Part shown: positions 34,559 through 43,742 of the stretch, piece after piece
Layout: every line of letters starts with the position of its first letter
Numbering within the stretch: position 1 is the first letter of the stretch
Assembly (NCBI GenBank): GCA_008501585.1
Contig: QQUN01000018.1
Span: forward strand, 115,060 to 179,059
Source of the DNA: Pseudomonadota bacterium
Lineage (GTDB): Bacteria > Pseudomonadota > Gammaproteobacteria > Burkholderiales > Rhodocyclaceae
Reading direction: 5' to 3'
Length of the DNA stretch: 64,000 bases
Program-made: the position numbers and the translations under genes
The notes under the pieces: generated by a model
Database searches by the model: none
What the model was told of the DNA's origin: nothing
The model's input: only the letters and a program-made list of their open reading frames with translations

Positions 34559-34932
34559 GCGAGCGCCCCATCGTCTACTCCTGTTCGGGATGCTCCAGCG
34601 CGGCGCAGCTGGCCAACCATTTTGCGCTGCGCCTGGATCGTGAAGGCCGGGCGGACATGTCGTGCATTGCCGGGGTGGGCGGCCATGTGGCGCCACTGGT
34701 GCACCTGGCGCGCGCCGGCCGCCCGCTGATCGCGCTCGACGGCTGCGTGCTCGCCTGCGTGCGTGAGACCCTCGCCCAGCACGGCCTGGCGCCGGCGGTG
34801 CATGTGCGGCTGGATGCCTTCGGCGTCAAAAAGCTCAAGAAGACTGATTTTGACCCGGCCCAGGCCCGGGCGCTGTACCCCCGCCTGCTCGACCAGCTCG
34901 CCACCGTTCTTGCGCCGGACACGCCCGGCTGA
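34555..34932 (+). CDS. Small DGC-domain cysteine protein, putative zinc-binding
   Basis: A 125-residue cytoplasmic protein of the family named after its Asp-Gly-Cys motif (not diguanylate cyclase). Five cysteines occur in conserved places: Cys10 and Cys13 (YSCSGCSSAAQ), Cys37 (MSCIAGVGG), Cys64 and Cys68 (ALDGCVLACVRETL). The family is described as putative metal-binding and its function is unknown. The ATG overlaps the narL stop by four bases, so it is translated with narXL. Related genes occur beside anaerobic respiration genes in other bacteria, to my knowledge; a redox or metal-sensing role is a guess. Confidence 0.8.
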   Translation: MSERPIVYSCSGCSSAAQLANHFALRLDREGRADMSCIAGVGGHVAPLVHLARAGRPLIALDGCVLACVRETLAQHGLAPAVHVRLDAFGVKKLKKTDFDPAQARALYPRLLDQLATVLAPDTPG

Positions 34933-35057
34933 GGATGCGCCCGCGCTTTTGTGACGCCATGATGACGCGCCGCAATATTAAGTTTTGGTGACATCTATCA
35001 AGCACTCCATGCCCGTGACGATAGCTTATTCGTCCGGAAATATTGCGAGTGCACAGC

Positions 35058-36917
35058 ATGTCTCTGAAGTTGCGTATCACCTTGCTCAGCGCCCTGATCA
35101 CCGTCATGGTCGCGCTCCTGATGGGGGCGCTCGGTGCCGTCGGCCACCAGCAAATGGGCGAGCGCCTGATCGATGCCGAACAACGCAGCAACGCCGGGGT
35201 GTGGGCCCGCGCGCTTGGCCAGCTCTACCGCCAGATGGATGGCACGGTCGCGGCGCTGGAGAGCGAGTTCGATCTGCGCGCGGCGCTCAAGCAGGGCGAC
35301 GCCGGTGCGCTCGCCGACTACGCCGAGCGCTTCATCGGCCTGACCCGTGACGGTGGCGGCTACGATCACCTGTCGATCCACGCGCCGGGCGGCCAGGCGC
35401 TCTACCGCAGCACCTCGGCACCGCCGCTGGCGATCGATGCCCTGGTGGCGGCCGCGGCACGGCAGAAGCAGGTGCTGACCGACCTGGTCGCCACCGCCGG
35501 TGCCTCGCCGTGGGCCGTCAAGGCCTTTCCGCTGACCTCGCGTGACCGCCTGATCGGCGTTGCGGTGCTGGTCAAGGGGCTGGCGCCGATGGCGGCGGCA
35601 ATGGCCGAGGAGAGCGCGCAGGGGGTTGTCATCCGTGGCACGGCGCAGGCGGCGGTGAGCAGCGGCCTGCCCGCCGGCGTCGATGCGGACCGGCTATGGG
35701 CCGCGTTCTCCGCGGATGCGCGGCAGACGGTGTGGCGCACCGAGGGGGCGGCCTACCAGGTCAACCGGCTGGCGGTGAACAACGCCGCCGGCGAGGTGAT
35801 CGGGCACTGGCTGGCGGTGCGTGAGGCGACCGCCGCGCTGGCCGAAGAGTCGCGTTTTCTGTGGTGGGCCGGCGCGGCGCTGGCCCTGATCGTCGGTGGC
35901 GGCGTCGCTGGCCTGTATGCGCTGATGCAGCATTATCTGGCCCCGCTGGTGCGTGCCGCGCATGTGGCCGAGGCTATTGCCGGCGGCACCTTGTCGGTCG
36001 AGGTCAGCCACGGCGGTGTCGCCGAGGTGGCGACGCTGGAGGCGGCGATGGCGCAGATGGTGGCCGCCTTGCGCACGCTGGTGGCCGACATCGGCGGCGT
36101 GGCCGAACAGGTCGATGCTGCCGCCGGCCGGCTGGACCGCGGGGTGCAGGACGGCCATGCCGACCTGCTGACCCAGCACGGCGAGTGCCGGGAGATTACC
36201 GAGGCGGTGGATGAGATCACCGCCGCCATCGGGCAGATCGTCGACAGCACCAGCTCGGCCAACCGTGCCGCGGCACAGATCGAGGTGTCGTCGGGGCACG
36301 GACGCGAGGCGATCGCCGAGAATCTGGCCGCCGTCGGCGCGCTGTCGGAGAACCTGGCCGATGCCACCGCCGCCAGCCGCGCGGTGCACGGGCTCACCGC
36401 GCAGGTGTCGGAAGTGCTTGGTGAGATCGGTGCGATTGCCGAGCAGACCAATCTGCTGGCGCTCAACGCCGCCATTGAAGCCGCCCGTGCCGGCGAACAG
36501 GGGCGCGGCTTCGCGGTGGTGGCCGACGAGGTGCGCAAGCTCGCCGGCCGGACGCAGCATTCGACCGGCGTGATCGATGACATCCTCCAGCGCCTGGCCC
36601 ATGACGTGGGCGGCGCGGTCGCCCGGCTCGATACGGTGGGCGAGTCGATGACCCACACCCAGAGCCAGACCGAATCGCTCAGCCACCGCTTCGCCGACAT
36701 CGCGGCCCGGATCGCCGACGTGGTGCAGCAGAACCAGGCGGTGGCCGAGGCGGTGCATTCGCAGGAGGGCATCACCGAGACCATTGCCGAACGCATGCGC
36801 GGCTTCCAGGGGCGCTCCGAGCGGGCCGTGGCGCACAGCGCCCAGCTGGGCGAAACCTCCGGCGCCTTGCGTGCGCTGGCCGAATCGCTCAAAGCCAGCA
36901 CCGCCCGCTTCATGTAG
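35058..36917 (+). CDS. Methyl-accepting chemotaxis protein
   Basis: A 619-residue chemoreceptor. Helix 1 is [25 protein letters not shown]; a periplasmic domain of about 245 residues follows, Cache-like in strand pattern ([41 protein letters not shown]). Helix 2 is [23 protein letters not shown], then HAMP and a cytoplasmic signalling domain with the hairpin tip [44 protein letters not shown]. There is no C-terminal CheR-binding pentapeptide. The ligand is unknown; the position beside narXL hints at taxis towards respiratory acceptors, but no motif supports this. The 125-base spacer before it is AT-richer than its surroundings and probably holds its promoter. Confidence 0.9.
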   Translation: MSLKLRITLLSALITVMVALLMGALGAVGHQQMGERLIDAEQRSNAGVWARALGQLYRQMDGTVAALESEFDLRAALKQGDAGALADYAERFIGLTRDGGGYDHLSIHAPGGQALYRSTSAPPLAIDALVAAAARQKQVLTDLVATAGASPWAVKAFPLTSRDRLIGVAVLVKGLAPMAAAMAEESAQGVVIRGTAQAAVSSGLPAGVDADRLWAAFSADARQTVWRTEGAAYQVNRLAVNNAAGEVIGHWLAVREATAALAEESRFLWWAGAALALIVGGGVAGLYALMQHYLAPLVRAAHVAEAIAGGTLSVEVSHGGVAEVATLEAAMAQMVAALRTLVADIGGVAEQVDAAAGRLDRGVQDGHADLLTQHGECREITEAVDEITAAIGQIVDSTSSANRAAAQIEVSSGHGREAIAENLAAVGALSENLADATAASRAVHGLTAQVSEVLGEIGAIAEQTNLLALNAAIEAARAGEQGRGFAVVADEVRKLAGRTQHSTGVIDDILQRLAHDVGGAVARLDTVGESMTHTQSQTESLSHRFADIAARIADVVQQNQAVAEAVHSQEGITETIAERMRGFQGRSERAVAHSAQLGETSGALRALAESLKASTARFM

Positions 36918-36988
36918 GCCGCCGCTATCCGCGCGGGCACCAATTGGCGTAACCTCGGTCCCAGCGAGACAGGGCACGAGGAGCAAGC

Positions 36989-38119
36989 ATGCGACAGGTG
37001 ACCATCGTTGGCGCGGGCAAGATCGGCGAGGTGATCGCCGATTTCCTGGTATCGAGCGGCGACTATGCCGTGACGGTGGTCGATCGCGACGCGAAGACCC
37101 TCGCGCGGCTGGCGCAGGCCTTACCCTCGGCCAACCTGTGCCAGCTCGACGCCGCCGATCCGGACGCGCTCGACGCCGTTCTCGCCGACCAGCATGCGCT
37201 GGTCAATGCCTGCCCCTTCGACCTCAGCGAGCGACTGGCCCGCGCCGCGGTCGCCGCCCGCGTGCACTACCTCGACCTGACCGAAGATGTCGGCAGCGCA
37301 CGCGCCATCCGCGCGCTGGCCGACGGCGCCGCCACCGCGCTGGTACCGCAGTGCGGTCTTGCGCCCGGCTTCATCTCCATTGCCGCCTACGACCTGGCAC
37401 GCCGCTTTGATGAACTGCACGATGTGCACATGCGTGTCGGCGCCTTGCCCAAGTTCCCCTCCAACGGCCTCAAGTACAACCTCACCTGGAGCACCGACGG
37501 GCTGATCAACGAGTACCTCAACCCCTGCGAGGCCATCGTCGGCGGCGTGCTCAAGGAGATGCCGGCGCTGGAGGAACTGGAGCATTTCTCGCTCGATGGC
37601 GACGACTACGAGGCCTTCAACACCTCGGGTGGGCTGGGCACCCTGTGCGACACCTTGCAGGGCCGGGTGCGCAACCTCAACTACCGCACGGTCCGTTACC
37701 CCGGTCACCGCGACGTGATGAAGCTGCTGCTGCACGACCTGCGCCTCGGTGAGCGTCGCGCACTGCTCAAGGACATACTCGAGTCATCCATCCCGGTCAC
37801 CATGCAGGACGTGGTGCTGGTGTTCGTCAACGTGAGCGGGCTGCGCGAGGGCTTGCTGACGCAGGAGAGCTTCGCCCGCAAGATCTACAGCCGCGAGATC
37901 GGCGGGCGCCGGCGCAGTGCCATCCAGGTCACCACCGCCAGCGCGCTGTGTGCGGTGCTCGACCTGCTGATGGACGGCGTGTTGCCACAGCAGGGCTTTG
38001 TCCGGCAGGAAGACATCTGCCTGCCGGATTTTCTGGCCAACCGCTTCGGTCGCCACTATGTGATCGACGGCGAAGAGCCGCACACCGTCGCCAGTGGCGG
38101 GCTGCGGCAGAGACCCTAG
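36989..38119 (+). CDS. Saccharopine dehydrogenase family protein
   Basis: A 376-residue protein with an N-terminal Rossmann fold (RQVTIVGAGKIGEVIADFLV, then VTVVDRD) and the saccharopine dehydrogenase/reductase C-terminal domain (PQCGLAPGFISIAAYDLARRF, KYNLTWSTDGLINEYLNPC, LNYRTVRYPGHRDVMKLLLHDL). Lysine-6-type enzymes convert saccharopine to glutamate and 2-aminoadipate 6-semialdehyde. The next gene, 10 bases downstream, is an ALDH7-type dehydrogenase for that semialdehyde, which makes a lysine-degradation role likely. GGAG-type sites precede the ATG (cacgaggagcaagc). Confidence 0.85.
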   Translation: MRQVTIVGAGKIGEVIADFLVSSGDYAVTVVDRDAKTLARLAQALPSANLCQLDAADPDALDAVLADQHALVNACPFDLSERLARAAVAARVHYLDLTEDVGSARAIRALADGAATALVPQCGLAPGFISIAAYDLARRFDELHDVHMRVGALPKFPSNGLKYNLTWSTDGLINEYLNPCEAIVGGVLKEMPALEELEHFSLDGDDYEAFNTSGGLGTLCDTLQGRVRNLNYRTVRYPGHRDVMKLLLHDLRLGERRALLKDILESSIPVTMQDVVLVFVNVSGLREGLLTQESFARKIYSREIGGRRRSAIQVTTASALCAVLDLLMDGVLPQQGFVRQEDICLPDFLANRFGRHYVIDGEEPHTVASGGLRQRP

Positions 38120-38129
38120 GAGGCGATGG

Positions 38130-39629
38130 ATGGATGCAGGGCAGATTTTCGATGCGCTGGGGCTGGACCGCGCGCGGCTGGCCGACGGCGACTGGCCGGT
38201 GGTGTCGCCGATCGACGGGGGCGAGGTGGCGCGAATTGCGCTGGCCAGCCCCGCGACGATGGACGCGGCCATCACGCGCAGCGTCGAGGCATTTGCGCAG
38301 TGGCGACGGGTGCCGGCGCCGCGGCGGGGCGAGTTGATCCGCCGCTTTGGCGAGATCCTCCGCACGCACAAGCGCACGCTTGGCGCGCTGATCACGCTGG
38401 AGGCGGGCAAGATCAGCGCCGAGGGCGAGGGCGAGGTGCAGGAGATGATCGACATCTGCGACTTCGCCGTCGGCCTGTCGCGCCAGCTCTACGGACGCAC
38501 CATCGCCTCCGAGCGCCCCGAGCATGCCTTGCGCGAGAGCTGGCATCCGCTCGGGCCGGTGGGGGTGATCTCGGCCTTCAACTTTCCCATGGCGGTATGG
38601 GCCTGGAACGCCACGCTGGCCGTGGTCTGCGGCAACAGCCTGTTGTGGAAGCCGTCGGAGAAAACGCCGCTGTGCGCGATCGCCTGCCAGCACCTGTTCG
38701 AGCAGGCCATGGCCGGTGTCGACGAGGCGCCCGCGGGCCTGTCGCAAGTCATCCTCGGCGGGCGCGACATCGGCGTGGCGCTGGCCGATGATGTGCGCGT
38801 GCCGCTGGTCAGCGCCACCGGCAGCTGCGCCATGGGCCGGCAGGTCGGCGCGCGCGTGGCGCAGCGCTTTGGCAAGTCGATTCTCGAACTCGGCGGCAAT
38901 AACGCCATCATCGTGGCGCCCAGCGCCGACCTCGAACTGGCGGTGCGCGCCATCGTCTTCGGCGCGGTGGGTACGGCGGGCCAGCGCTGCACCACCACGC
39001 GGCGGATCTTTGTCCAGCACGAGGTGTACCCGGCGCTGATGGCGCGACTGCAGCAGGCCTATGCCGCGCTGCCGATCGGCGACCCGCGTGACGCTGACAC
39101 CCTGGTCGGCCCGCTGATCGATGCGCGTGCCTTCGAGCAGATGGAGAACGCCTTGCAGGGCGCGCGCGAGCACGGCGGCAAGGTCTCCGGCGGCGGCCGC
39201 GTGCTGGCCGACCGCTTTCCCGAGGCCTACTACGTGCGCCCGGCGCTGGTCGAGGGCGGCGGGGCGATGGACAACAGCCACGAGGAGACCTTCGCGCCGC
39301 TGCTGTACTGCTTTGCCTACGACACGCTGGACGAGGCCATCGCGCGCCAGAATGCCGTGCCGCAAGGCCTGTCGTCGGCCATCTTCACCACCGATGTGCG
39401 CGAGGCCGAGCGTTTCCTGGCGGCGACGGGAAGCGACTGCGGCATTGCCAACGTCAACGTGGGGACCAGCGGGGCGGAGATCGGCGGTGCCTTCGGCGGC
39501 GAGAAGGCCACCGGCGGCGGCCGGGAGTCGGGCTCGGATGCCTGGCGTGGCTACATGCGCCGGCAGACCGCGACGGTCAATTACTCCGACGCGCTGCCGC
39601 TGGCGCAGGGCATCCGTTTCGGCAGTTGA
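38130..39629 (+). CDS. Aldehyde dehydrogenase, ALDH7-type (2-aminoadipate semialdehyde dehydrogenase)
   Basis: A 499-residue NAD(P)+-dependent dehydrogenase. Catalytic parts: VISAFNFPMAVWAWN, LWKPSEKTPLCA, ILELGGNNAIIVAPSAD with the general-base Glu, and GTAGQRCTTTRR with the nucleophile Cys. The C-terminal GEKATGGGRESGSDAWRGYMRR is characteristic of ALDH7A1/AmaB, which oxidise 2-aminoadipate semialdehyde (piperideine-6-carboxylate) to 2-aminoadipate in lysine catabolism. AGGAGG lies six bases before the ATG. It forms a two-gene unit with the saccharopine dehydrogenase gene and converges on the cyclase gene ending at 39644. Confidence 0.9.
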   Translation: MDAGQIFDALGLDRARLADGDWPVVSPIDGGEVARIALASPATMDAAITRSVEAFAQWRRVPAPRRGELIRRFGEILRTHKRTLGALITLEAGKISAEGEGEVQEMIDICDFAVGLSRQLYGRTIASERPEHALRESWHPLGPVGVISAFNFPMAVWAWNATLAVVCGNSLLWKPSEKTPLCAIACQHLFEQAMAGVDEAPAGLSQVILGGRDIGVALADDVRVPLVSATGSCAMGRQVGARVAQRFGKSILELGGNNAIIVAPSADLELAVRAIVFGAVGTAGQRCTTTRRIFVQHEVYPALMARLQQAYAALPIGDPRDADTLVGPLIDARAFEQMENALQGAREHGGKVSGGGRVLADRFPEAYYVRPALVEGGGAMDNSHEETFAPLLYCFAYDTLDEAIARQNAVPQGLSSAIFTTDVREAERFLAATGSDCGIANVNVGTSGAEIGGAFGGEKATGGGRESGSDAWRGYMRRQTATVNYSDALPLAQGIRFGS

Positions 39630-39643
39630 GTGCCCGAGCCGGT

Positions 39644-41308
39644 TTACGCCCCGCCCGAGGCCAGCACCACACGGTTGCGGCCGGACTTCTTGGCGGTATA
39701 GAGCGCGGCGTCGGCGGCCATCAGGAGGGTTTCCGGCGTGGTCCAGTCGGTTTGCGAGGCGATGCCGACGCTGAAGGTGACATGCAGCGCCTGCTCGCCC
39801 ACGAAATGGCTGATCTGGCCGAAGTCCTCGCGGATGGCGTTGAGCAGGTCGACCGCGGCGGCCGGGCCGGTGTTTGGCAGCAGGATCGCAAACTCCTCGC
39901 CGCCATAGCGCCCGGCCACGTCGGAACTGCGCAGGCGACGGCGCAGCAGCATGGCCAGCTCGCGGAGGATGCGATCGCCCAGGGCGTGGCCGTGCTGGTC
40001 ATTGACCTGCTTGAAGTGATCGACGTCGAGCATGGCGACGGTCAGCGTGCCGCCGTGGCGGTCGATGCGGTGCATCTCGGCGGCCAGCCGTTCCTTGACG
40101 CTGGCGTGGTCGAGCAGGCCGGTCAGGCTGTCGTTCTTCATCAGCTCGCGCAACTGGCGGTGGCGTGCCGCGCGGTAACGCACCGCGCTGACCAGGCGGT
40201 CGGGGTCGACCGGCTTGATCAGGAAGTCGTCGCCGCCGGAGAGCATCGCCGCCTGCTGGGCGGCGATGTCATGCTCGGCCGAGACGAACAGGATCGGCAC
40301 ACCGGCAAAGGCCGGGATCTGGTGAATCATCGCCGCCAGGTCACTGCCGGAGGTGTCCGGCATGTACAGATCGAGCAGGACGATGTCGGGGGCCTGGTCG
40401 CGCATGACATCGAGCAGCCGGCCGGGGTCGTCCAGGCCCACGGTGTCGAAGCCCGCGGCACCGAGCACGGCGCTGTGATGCGCCACCATGGCCGGGTCGT
40501 CGTCGAGAATCAGGACCCGGTACGGCCGCCCGCTGGCGGCGTCGACCACGCTCTCGAGGGCATCGAGGACTTGGGCGGGTTCGACCGGTTTGAGCAGATA
40601 GGCCTGCCCGCCGGCGCGCAAGGCGCCGATGCGCGCCGCCTGGCTGTCGTTGGCCGACATGAACAGCATCGGTGTGTCGCGCATGCTGTCCGGGCGTGCG
40701 ATGGCCGCCTGGATACCGGCGAGCGCACCTTCGGGCAGGGCGTTGTCGATGAGCAGTGCGGTCGGTGGCGGAAGGCTGGGGGCGGCGGCCGCGAAGGCGG
40801 TGGCGCTGTCGAAATGGCGCACTTCGTAGCCGAAATGATGCAGGTAGGCGCCAAGCCGGTTGGCCAGCGCGGGGTCGTCTTCGATGAGGATCACCGAGCC
40901 GGCATGTGCATGCGGTCGTGGCGGCAGGGGGGGCGGGCGGACCGGTGGCGGCCGCTCGCGGGCGGCGGCATCGGCCTGGAAGACCAGGCTGTCGACATGC
41001 GCAGCGTACGGGTCGGGCACGACCGGGGTGTCGGGCGCTTCGAGCGCCTCGCGCAGGCTGAATTCGAGGGTGCGCGCGGCGCTGCCCAGCGCTGGGTAGC
41101 CAAAGGTGCCGGCCGTGCCGGCCAGGGAGTGCGCGGTGACATGCGCCTGGCGCAGGATGGCCTGGCGTTCGGTGTCGTTGGCGGCATTGCCGAGGGTGTC
41201 GAGCGTGGTGCGCAGGTGCGCGATCTGCAAGGGCAGCGAGGCGAGGAACTGGTCGCGGATGGCGGCCAGGCTGTCGGCCAGCCGGGTGTCGATGGGCCCG
41301 GTGCTCAC
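39644..41308 (-). CDS. Hpt-REC-REC-GGDEF diguanylate cyclase
   Basis: A 554-residue protein. An N-terminal Hpt domain (about 1-115) has His60 in AHSLAGTAG. After a Pro-rich linker come receiver 1 (about 137-255, Asp188 in LLIDNALPEG) and receiver 2 (about 263-380, Asp313 in VLLDLYMP, Lys365). The GGDEF domain (about 390-554) has active-type GGEEF at 469-473 and an RSSD inhibitory site at 460-463, exactly five residues before it. It should make cyclic-di-GMP, be product-inhibited, and accept or pass phosphate through Hpt and two receivers. The ATG overlaps the stop of the upstream receiver gene by four bases. Confidence 0.9.
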   Translation of the reverse strand: MSTGPIDTRLADSLAAIRDQFLASLPLQIAHLRTTLDTLGNAANDTERQAILRQAHVTAHSLAGTAGTFGYPALGSAARTLEFSLREALEAPDTPVVPDPYAAHVDSLVFQADAAARERPPPVRPPPLPPRPHAHAGSVILIEDDPALANRLGAYLHHFGYEVRHFDSATAFAAAAPSLPPPTALLIDNALPEGALAGIQAAIARPDSMRDTPMLFMSANDSQAARIGALRAGGQAYLLKPVEPAQVLDALESVVDAASGRPYRVLILDDDPAMVAHHSAVLGAAGFDTVGLDDPGRLLDVMRDQAPDIVLLDLYMPDTSGSDLAAMIHQIPAFAGVPILFVSAEHDIAAQQAAMLSGGDDFLIKPVDPDRLVSAVRYRAARHRQLRELMKNDSLTGLLDHASVKERLAAEMHRIDRHGGTLTVAMLDVDHFKQVNDQHGHALGDRILRELAMLLRRRLRSSDVAGRYGGEEFAILLPNTGPAAAVDLLNAIREDFGQISHFVGEQALHVTFSVGIASQTDWTTPETLLMAADAALYTAKKSGRNRVVLASGGA

Positions 41309-41685
41309 CGCGCGTCCCAGAGCTGCTGGATCCTGCGGCCGATCTGCATGGCGTCAAAGGGTTTCGGAATGATGCCCAGCAGATGCGGGTCGGTGGTGAC
41401 GGCGGGGGGCAGTGCCTCGGCCGAGGCGGTCAGAAAAACCACCGGCAGTTCGGCGGTGGCGGGCTGCCGGCGCAGGGCCGCCAGGGTTTGCGGGCCATCC
41501 AGGACGGGCATGACGGCATCGAGCACGAGCAGGTCGGGCGCTTGGCTGTCGATGGCGGCGAGTGCCGCCTCGCCGTCGCCCGCGCTGTGGACGGTGACGC
41601 CGGGCAGGCTGCCCAGGGCAAGTGCAAGCACCGCGCGCAGGCTGTGCTGATCGTCGACCACCAGGATCCGTTCGAGATGGTGCAT
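41305..41685 (-). CDS. Single-domain response regulator
   Basis: A 126-residue stand-alone receiver: RILVVDDQHSLRAVLALAL, phosphorylated Asp in LLVLDAVMPVLDGP, Thr in VVFLTAS and Lys in GIIPKPFDAMQIGRRI. There is no output domain, so it works by phosphotransfer or protein contact. The start at 41685 follows a G-rich stretch (GGGGGG); longer frames add unrelated residues. The ATGA overlap with the Hpt-REC-REC-GGDEF gene means the two are made together, and the Hpt of that protein is a natural phosphate donor or acceptor for it. Confidence 0.85.
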   Translation of the reverse strand: MHHLERILVVDDQHSLRAVLALALGSLPGVTVHSAGDGEAALAAIDSQAPDLLVLDAVMPVLDGPQTLAALRRQPATAELPVVFLTASAEALPPAVTTDPHLLGIIPKPFDAMQIGRRIQQLWDAR

Positions 41686-41810
41686 GAGCCCCCCAAGGAC
41701 GCCAAGCCCCGATGGGGCGCCAATCGACGCGCACCCTGGGCTTGTGTCTAGCATTATCGGCCGTAAAGCATACGACCTTTAGGGTACTCGAGCGCGATTG
41801 CTATCCTCGA

Positions 41811-41830
41811 AACATGATTTTTATCATGTT
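41811..41830. promoter_or_regulatory. AT-rich palindrome with Fnr/Dnr-like core upstream of the receiver/cyclase genes
   Basis: AACATGAT and ATCATGTT form perfect 8-bp arms around TTTT. Inside, ATGAT-TTTT-ATCAT (41814-41827) keeps the TGAT-N4-ATCA core of Fnr-type sites. It lies in the 174-base spacer between the operon end (41860) and the receiver gene start (41685), about 135 bases before the start codon. Binding by a Crp/Fnr-type protein is inference from the core only. Confidence 0.4.
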
Positions 41831-41859
41831 GTTACGAGAAGAGCGGATTAGTACGAAAG

Positions 41860-43650
41860 TTATGGCGCGGCGGGCGGCAGGAGTGCGGTGAAATCGGGCG
41901 CGGGGATCGGGCGGCTGAACAGGAAGCCCTGGAAGGCGTTGCACTGGTGGGCCTTGAGGAAGTCCAGCTGCCCGGCCGTCTCAACCCCTTCGGCAACGAC
42001 GTTCATCTCGAGGCTGTGGGCCAGCGCGAGGATGGCGCGCACGATGGCGGCGCTTTCACGCCGGCTCTCGACATGGGTGAGGAAGCTGCGGTCGATCTTC
42101 AGCTCGTCGATCGGCAGCGCGCTGAGGTAGGCCAGCGATGAATAGCCGGTGCCAAAGTCGTCGATCGACAGCTGGACGCCAAGCGCCCGCAACTCGGTGA
42201 GCATGGCCGCCACGGCCTGCGGGTCGCGCATCAGCAGCGATTCGGTCAGTTCGATCTTCAGGTGCCGTGCCGCCACGCCGTGCCGCGTGAGGGCGTCGGC
42301 CACACTGCTGACGAAATCGCGGTGGCGGAACTGCTGGGCAGAGACGTTGACCGCCAGTTGCCCCGGCGACAGGCCGGCGGCCAGCCATTGGGCGAGCTGT
42401 CGACAGGCGTCGTCGATGACCCACTGGCCGATGTCCACGATCAGCCCGGTTTCTTCGGCAATCGGGATGAAATCGGCGGGCGGGATCTGGCCGCGCTCGG
42501 GGTGCTGCCAGCGCAGCAGGCATTCGGCGCCGATGACCGATTCGCTATCGACGGCGTACTTGGGCTGGTAGTGGAGCTCAAGCTCGCCGCGGTTGAGTGC
42601 GCGCCGCAACTCGCTCTCCATGTCGAGGCGGGTCAGCGTGCGGGCGTTCAACTCCTTGCAGTAGAACTGGAAGGCGCCGTGCGGATTGGCCTGGCTCGAT
42701 TGCAGCGAGCGTGCGGCGATGGCGGCGTTGTGCTGCACGGCGTCGATGTCGGCGCCGTCGTCCGGGAAGGTGGCAATGCCGACGCTGAGCGAGGCGAAGA
42801 TCTCCTGTTCGCCGATGACGAAAGGCTCGTCCATGGCCTTGAGGACGCGGCAGGCGATGCGCGCGATGCTGTCGGGGTTGAGCTGGCCGAGCAGCAGCAG
42901 CGAGAATTCCTCGCCGCCCCAGCGCGCCAGCCCGGCGCTGCTTTCCGTCTCCGACAGGACGTTGAGCAGATCGCTTTCGCGACAGGCGCCCTCCAGCCGG
43001 GTGCTGATGCCCTTGAGCAGTGCGTCGGCCCGGCTGGGGCCGAGCGCTTCCTTGATCTCGCGGAAACGGTCGATGTCGATCTGCAGCAGGGCGCCGGTCT
43101 GGGCGTAGCGCTGGGCGTGCTTCATGGCCCAGTCGAGCCGGTCGAGGAGCATCTGGCGGTTGGGCAGACCGGTCAGGCGGTCGATGTAGGTGAGGCGATC
43201 CTGGTAGGCCTTGGCGGCCAGGGTGTTGCGCACGCGCAGGACCAGCTCGCTCTCGTCCACCGGTTTGGCGAGAAAGTCGGTGGCGCCCATTTCAAGCGCC
43301 TTGAGTTTGGTGGGGGCATCCGACGAGGAGGTGAGCACCACCACCGGCAGATGTTCGAAGCGCTCGTGGTTGCGGATTTCCTGCAGGATGTCGAAGCCGC
43401 TGACATGCGGCATGAGCAGGTCGAGCAGCACGATGTCGGGGCGTTCGCGCTCGAGGGTGTCGATGGCTTCACGCGCATCGGTGACGTTCACGAAATGGGT
43501 GTAGCCGGCGTCCTCGAGGAACATCTGGATGATCTCGAGGGTGATCGGCTCGTCGTCCACCATCATGATGGTGGCCCGCTTCATGGCACTCCACAGTTCC
43601 GAGCGTGTGGCGCCGCTGTCCGGCGTGACGGGTTGGTCTTGTGTGTTCAT
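41860..43650 (-). CDS. REC-GGDEF-EAL response regulator
   Basis: A 596-residue protein. The receiver (about 25-145) has Asp77 in IVLLDLLMPHVSG. The GGDEF domain (about 155-320) has GGEEF at 245-249, but the RESD segment (224-227) is separated from it by about 17 residues instead of five, an insertion LLNVLSETESSAG that breaks the usual inhibitory site. The EAL domain (345-590) has ECL in place of EAL (376-378), with the other metal and catalytic residues present: NVSAQQF, ELTESLL, IDDFGTGYSSL, KIDRSF, VVAEGVET. Net activity is therefore probably phosphodiesterase. The ATG at 43650 lies 92 bases after the hybrid kinase stop, likely in the same operon, so the kinase is its probable partner. Confidence 0.9.
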   Translation of the reverse strand: MNTQDQPVTPDSGATRSELWSAMKRATIMMVDDEPITLEIIQMFLEDAGYTHFVNVTDAREAIDTLERERPDIVLLDLLMPHVSGFDILQEIRNHERFEHLPVVVLTSSSDAPTKLKALEMGATDFLAKPVDESELVLRVRNTLAAKAYQDRLTYIDRLTGLPNRQMLLDRLDWAMKHAQRYAQTGALLQIDIDRFREIKEALGPSRADALLKGISTRLEGACRESDLLNVLSETESSAGLARWGGEEFSLLLLGQLNPDSIARIACRVLKAMDEPFVIGEQEIFASLSVGIATFPDDGADIDAVQHNAAIAARSLQSSQANPHGAFQFYCKELNARTLTRLDMESELRRALNRGELELHYQPKYAVDSESVIGAECLLRWQHPERGQIPPADFIPIAEETGLIVDIGQWVIDDACRQLAQWLAAGLSPGQLAVNVSAQQFRHRDFVSSVADALTRHGVAARHLKIELTESLLMRDPQAVAAMLTELRALGVQLSIDDFGTGYSSLAYLSALPIDELKIDRSFLTHVESRRESAAIVRAILALAHSLEMNVVAEGVETAGQLDFLKAHQCNAFQGFLFSRPIPAPDFTALLPPAAP

Positions 43651-43742
43651 GCGTCCCTGGGGGGGTATCGCGACTGTGTCGCCGCTCCAGTCGGTCAACG
43701 ACCAGATGGAGCGAAAACTGAACGCTTTCGGTGGGCGCAGGC

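Noticed and set aside
34555..34932. A diguanylate cyclase, from the name DGC domain
   Set aside because: The name refers to an Asp-Gly-Cys motif; there is no GGDEF domain in this 125-residue protein.
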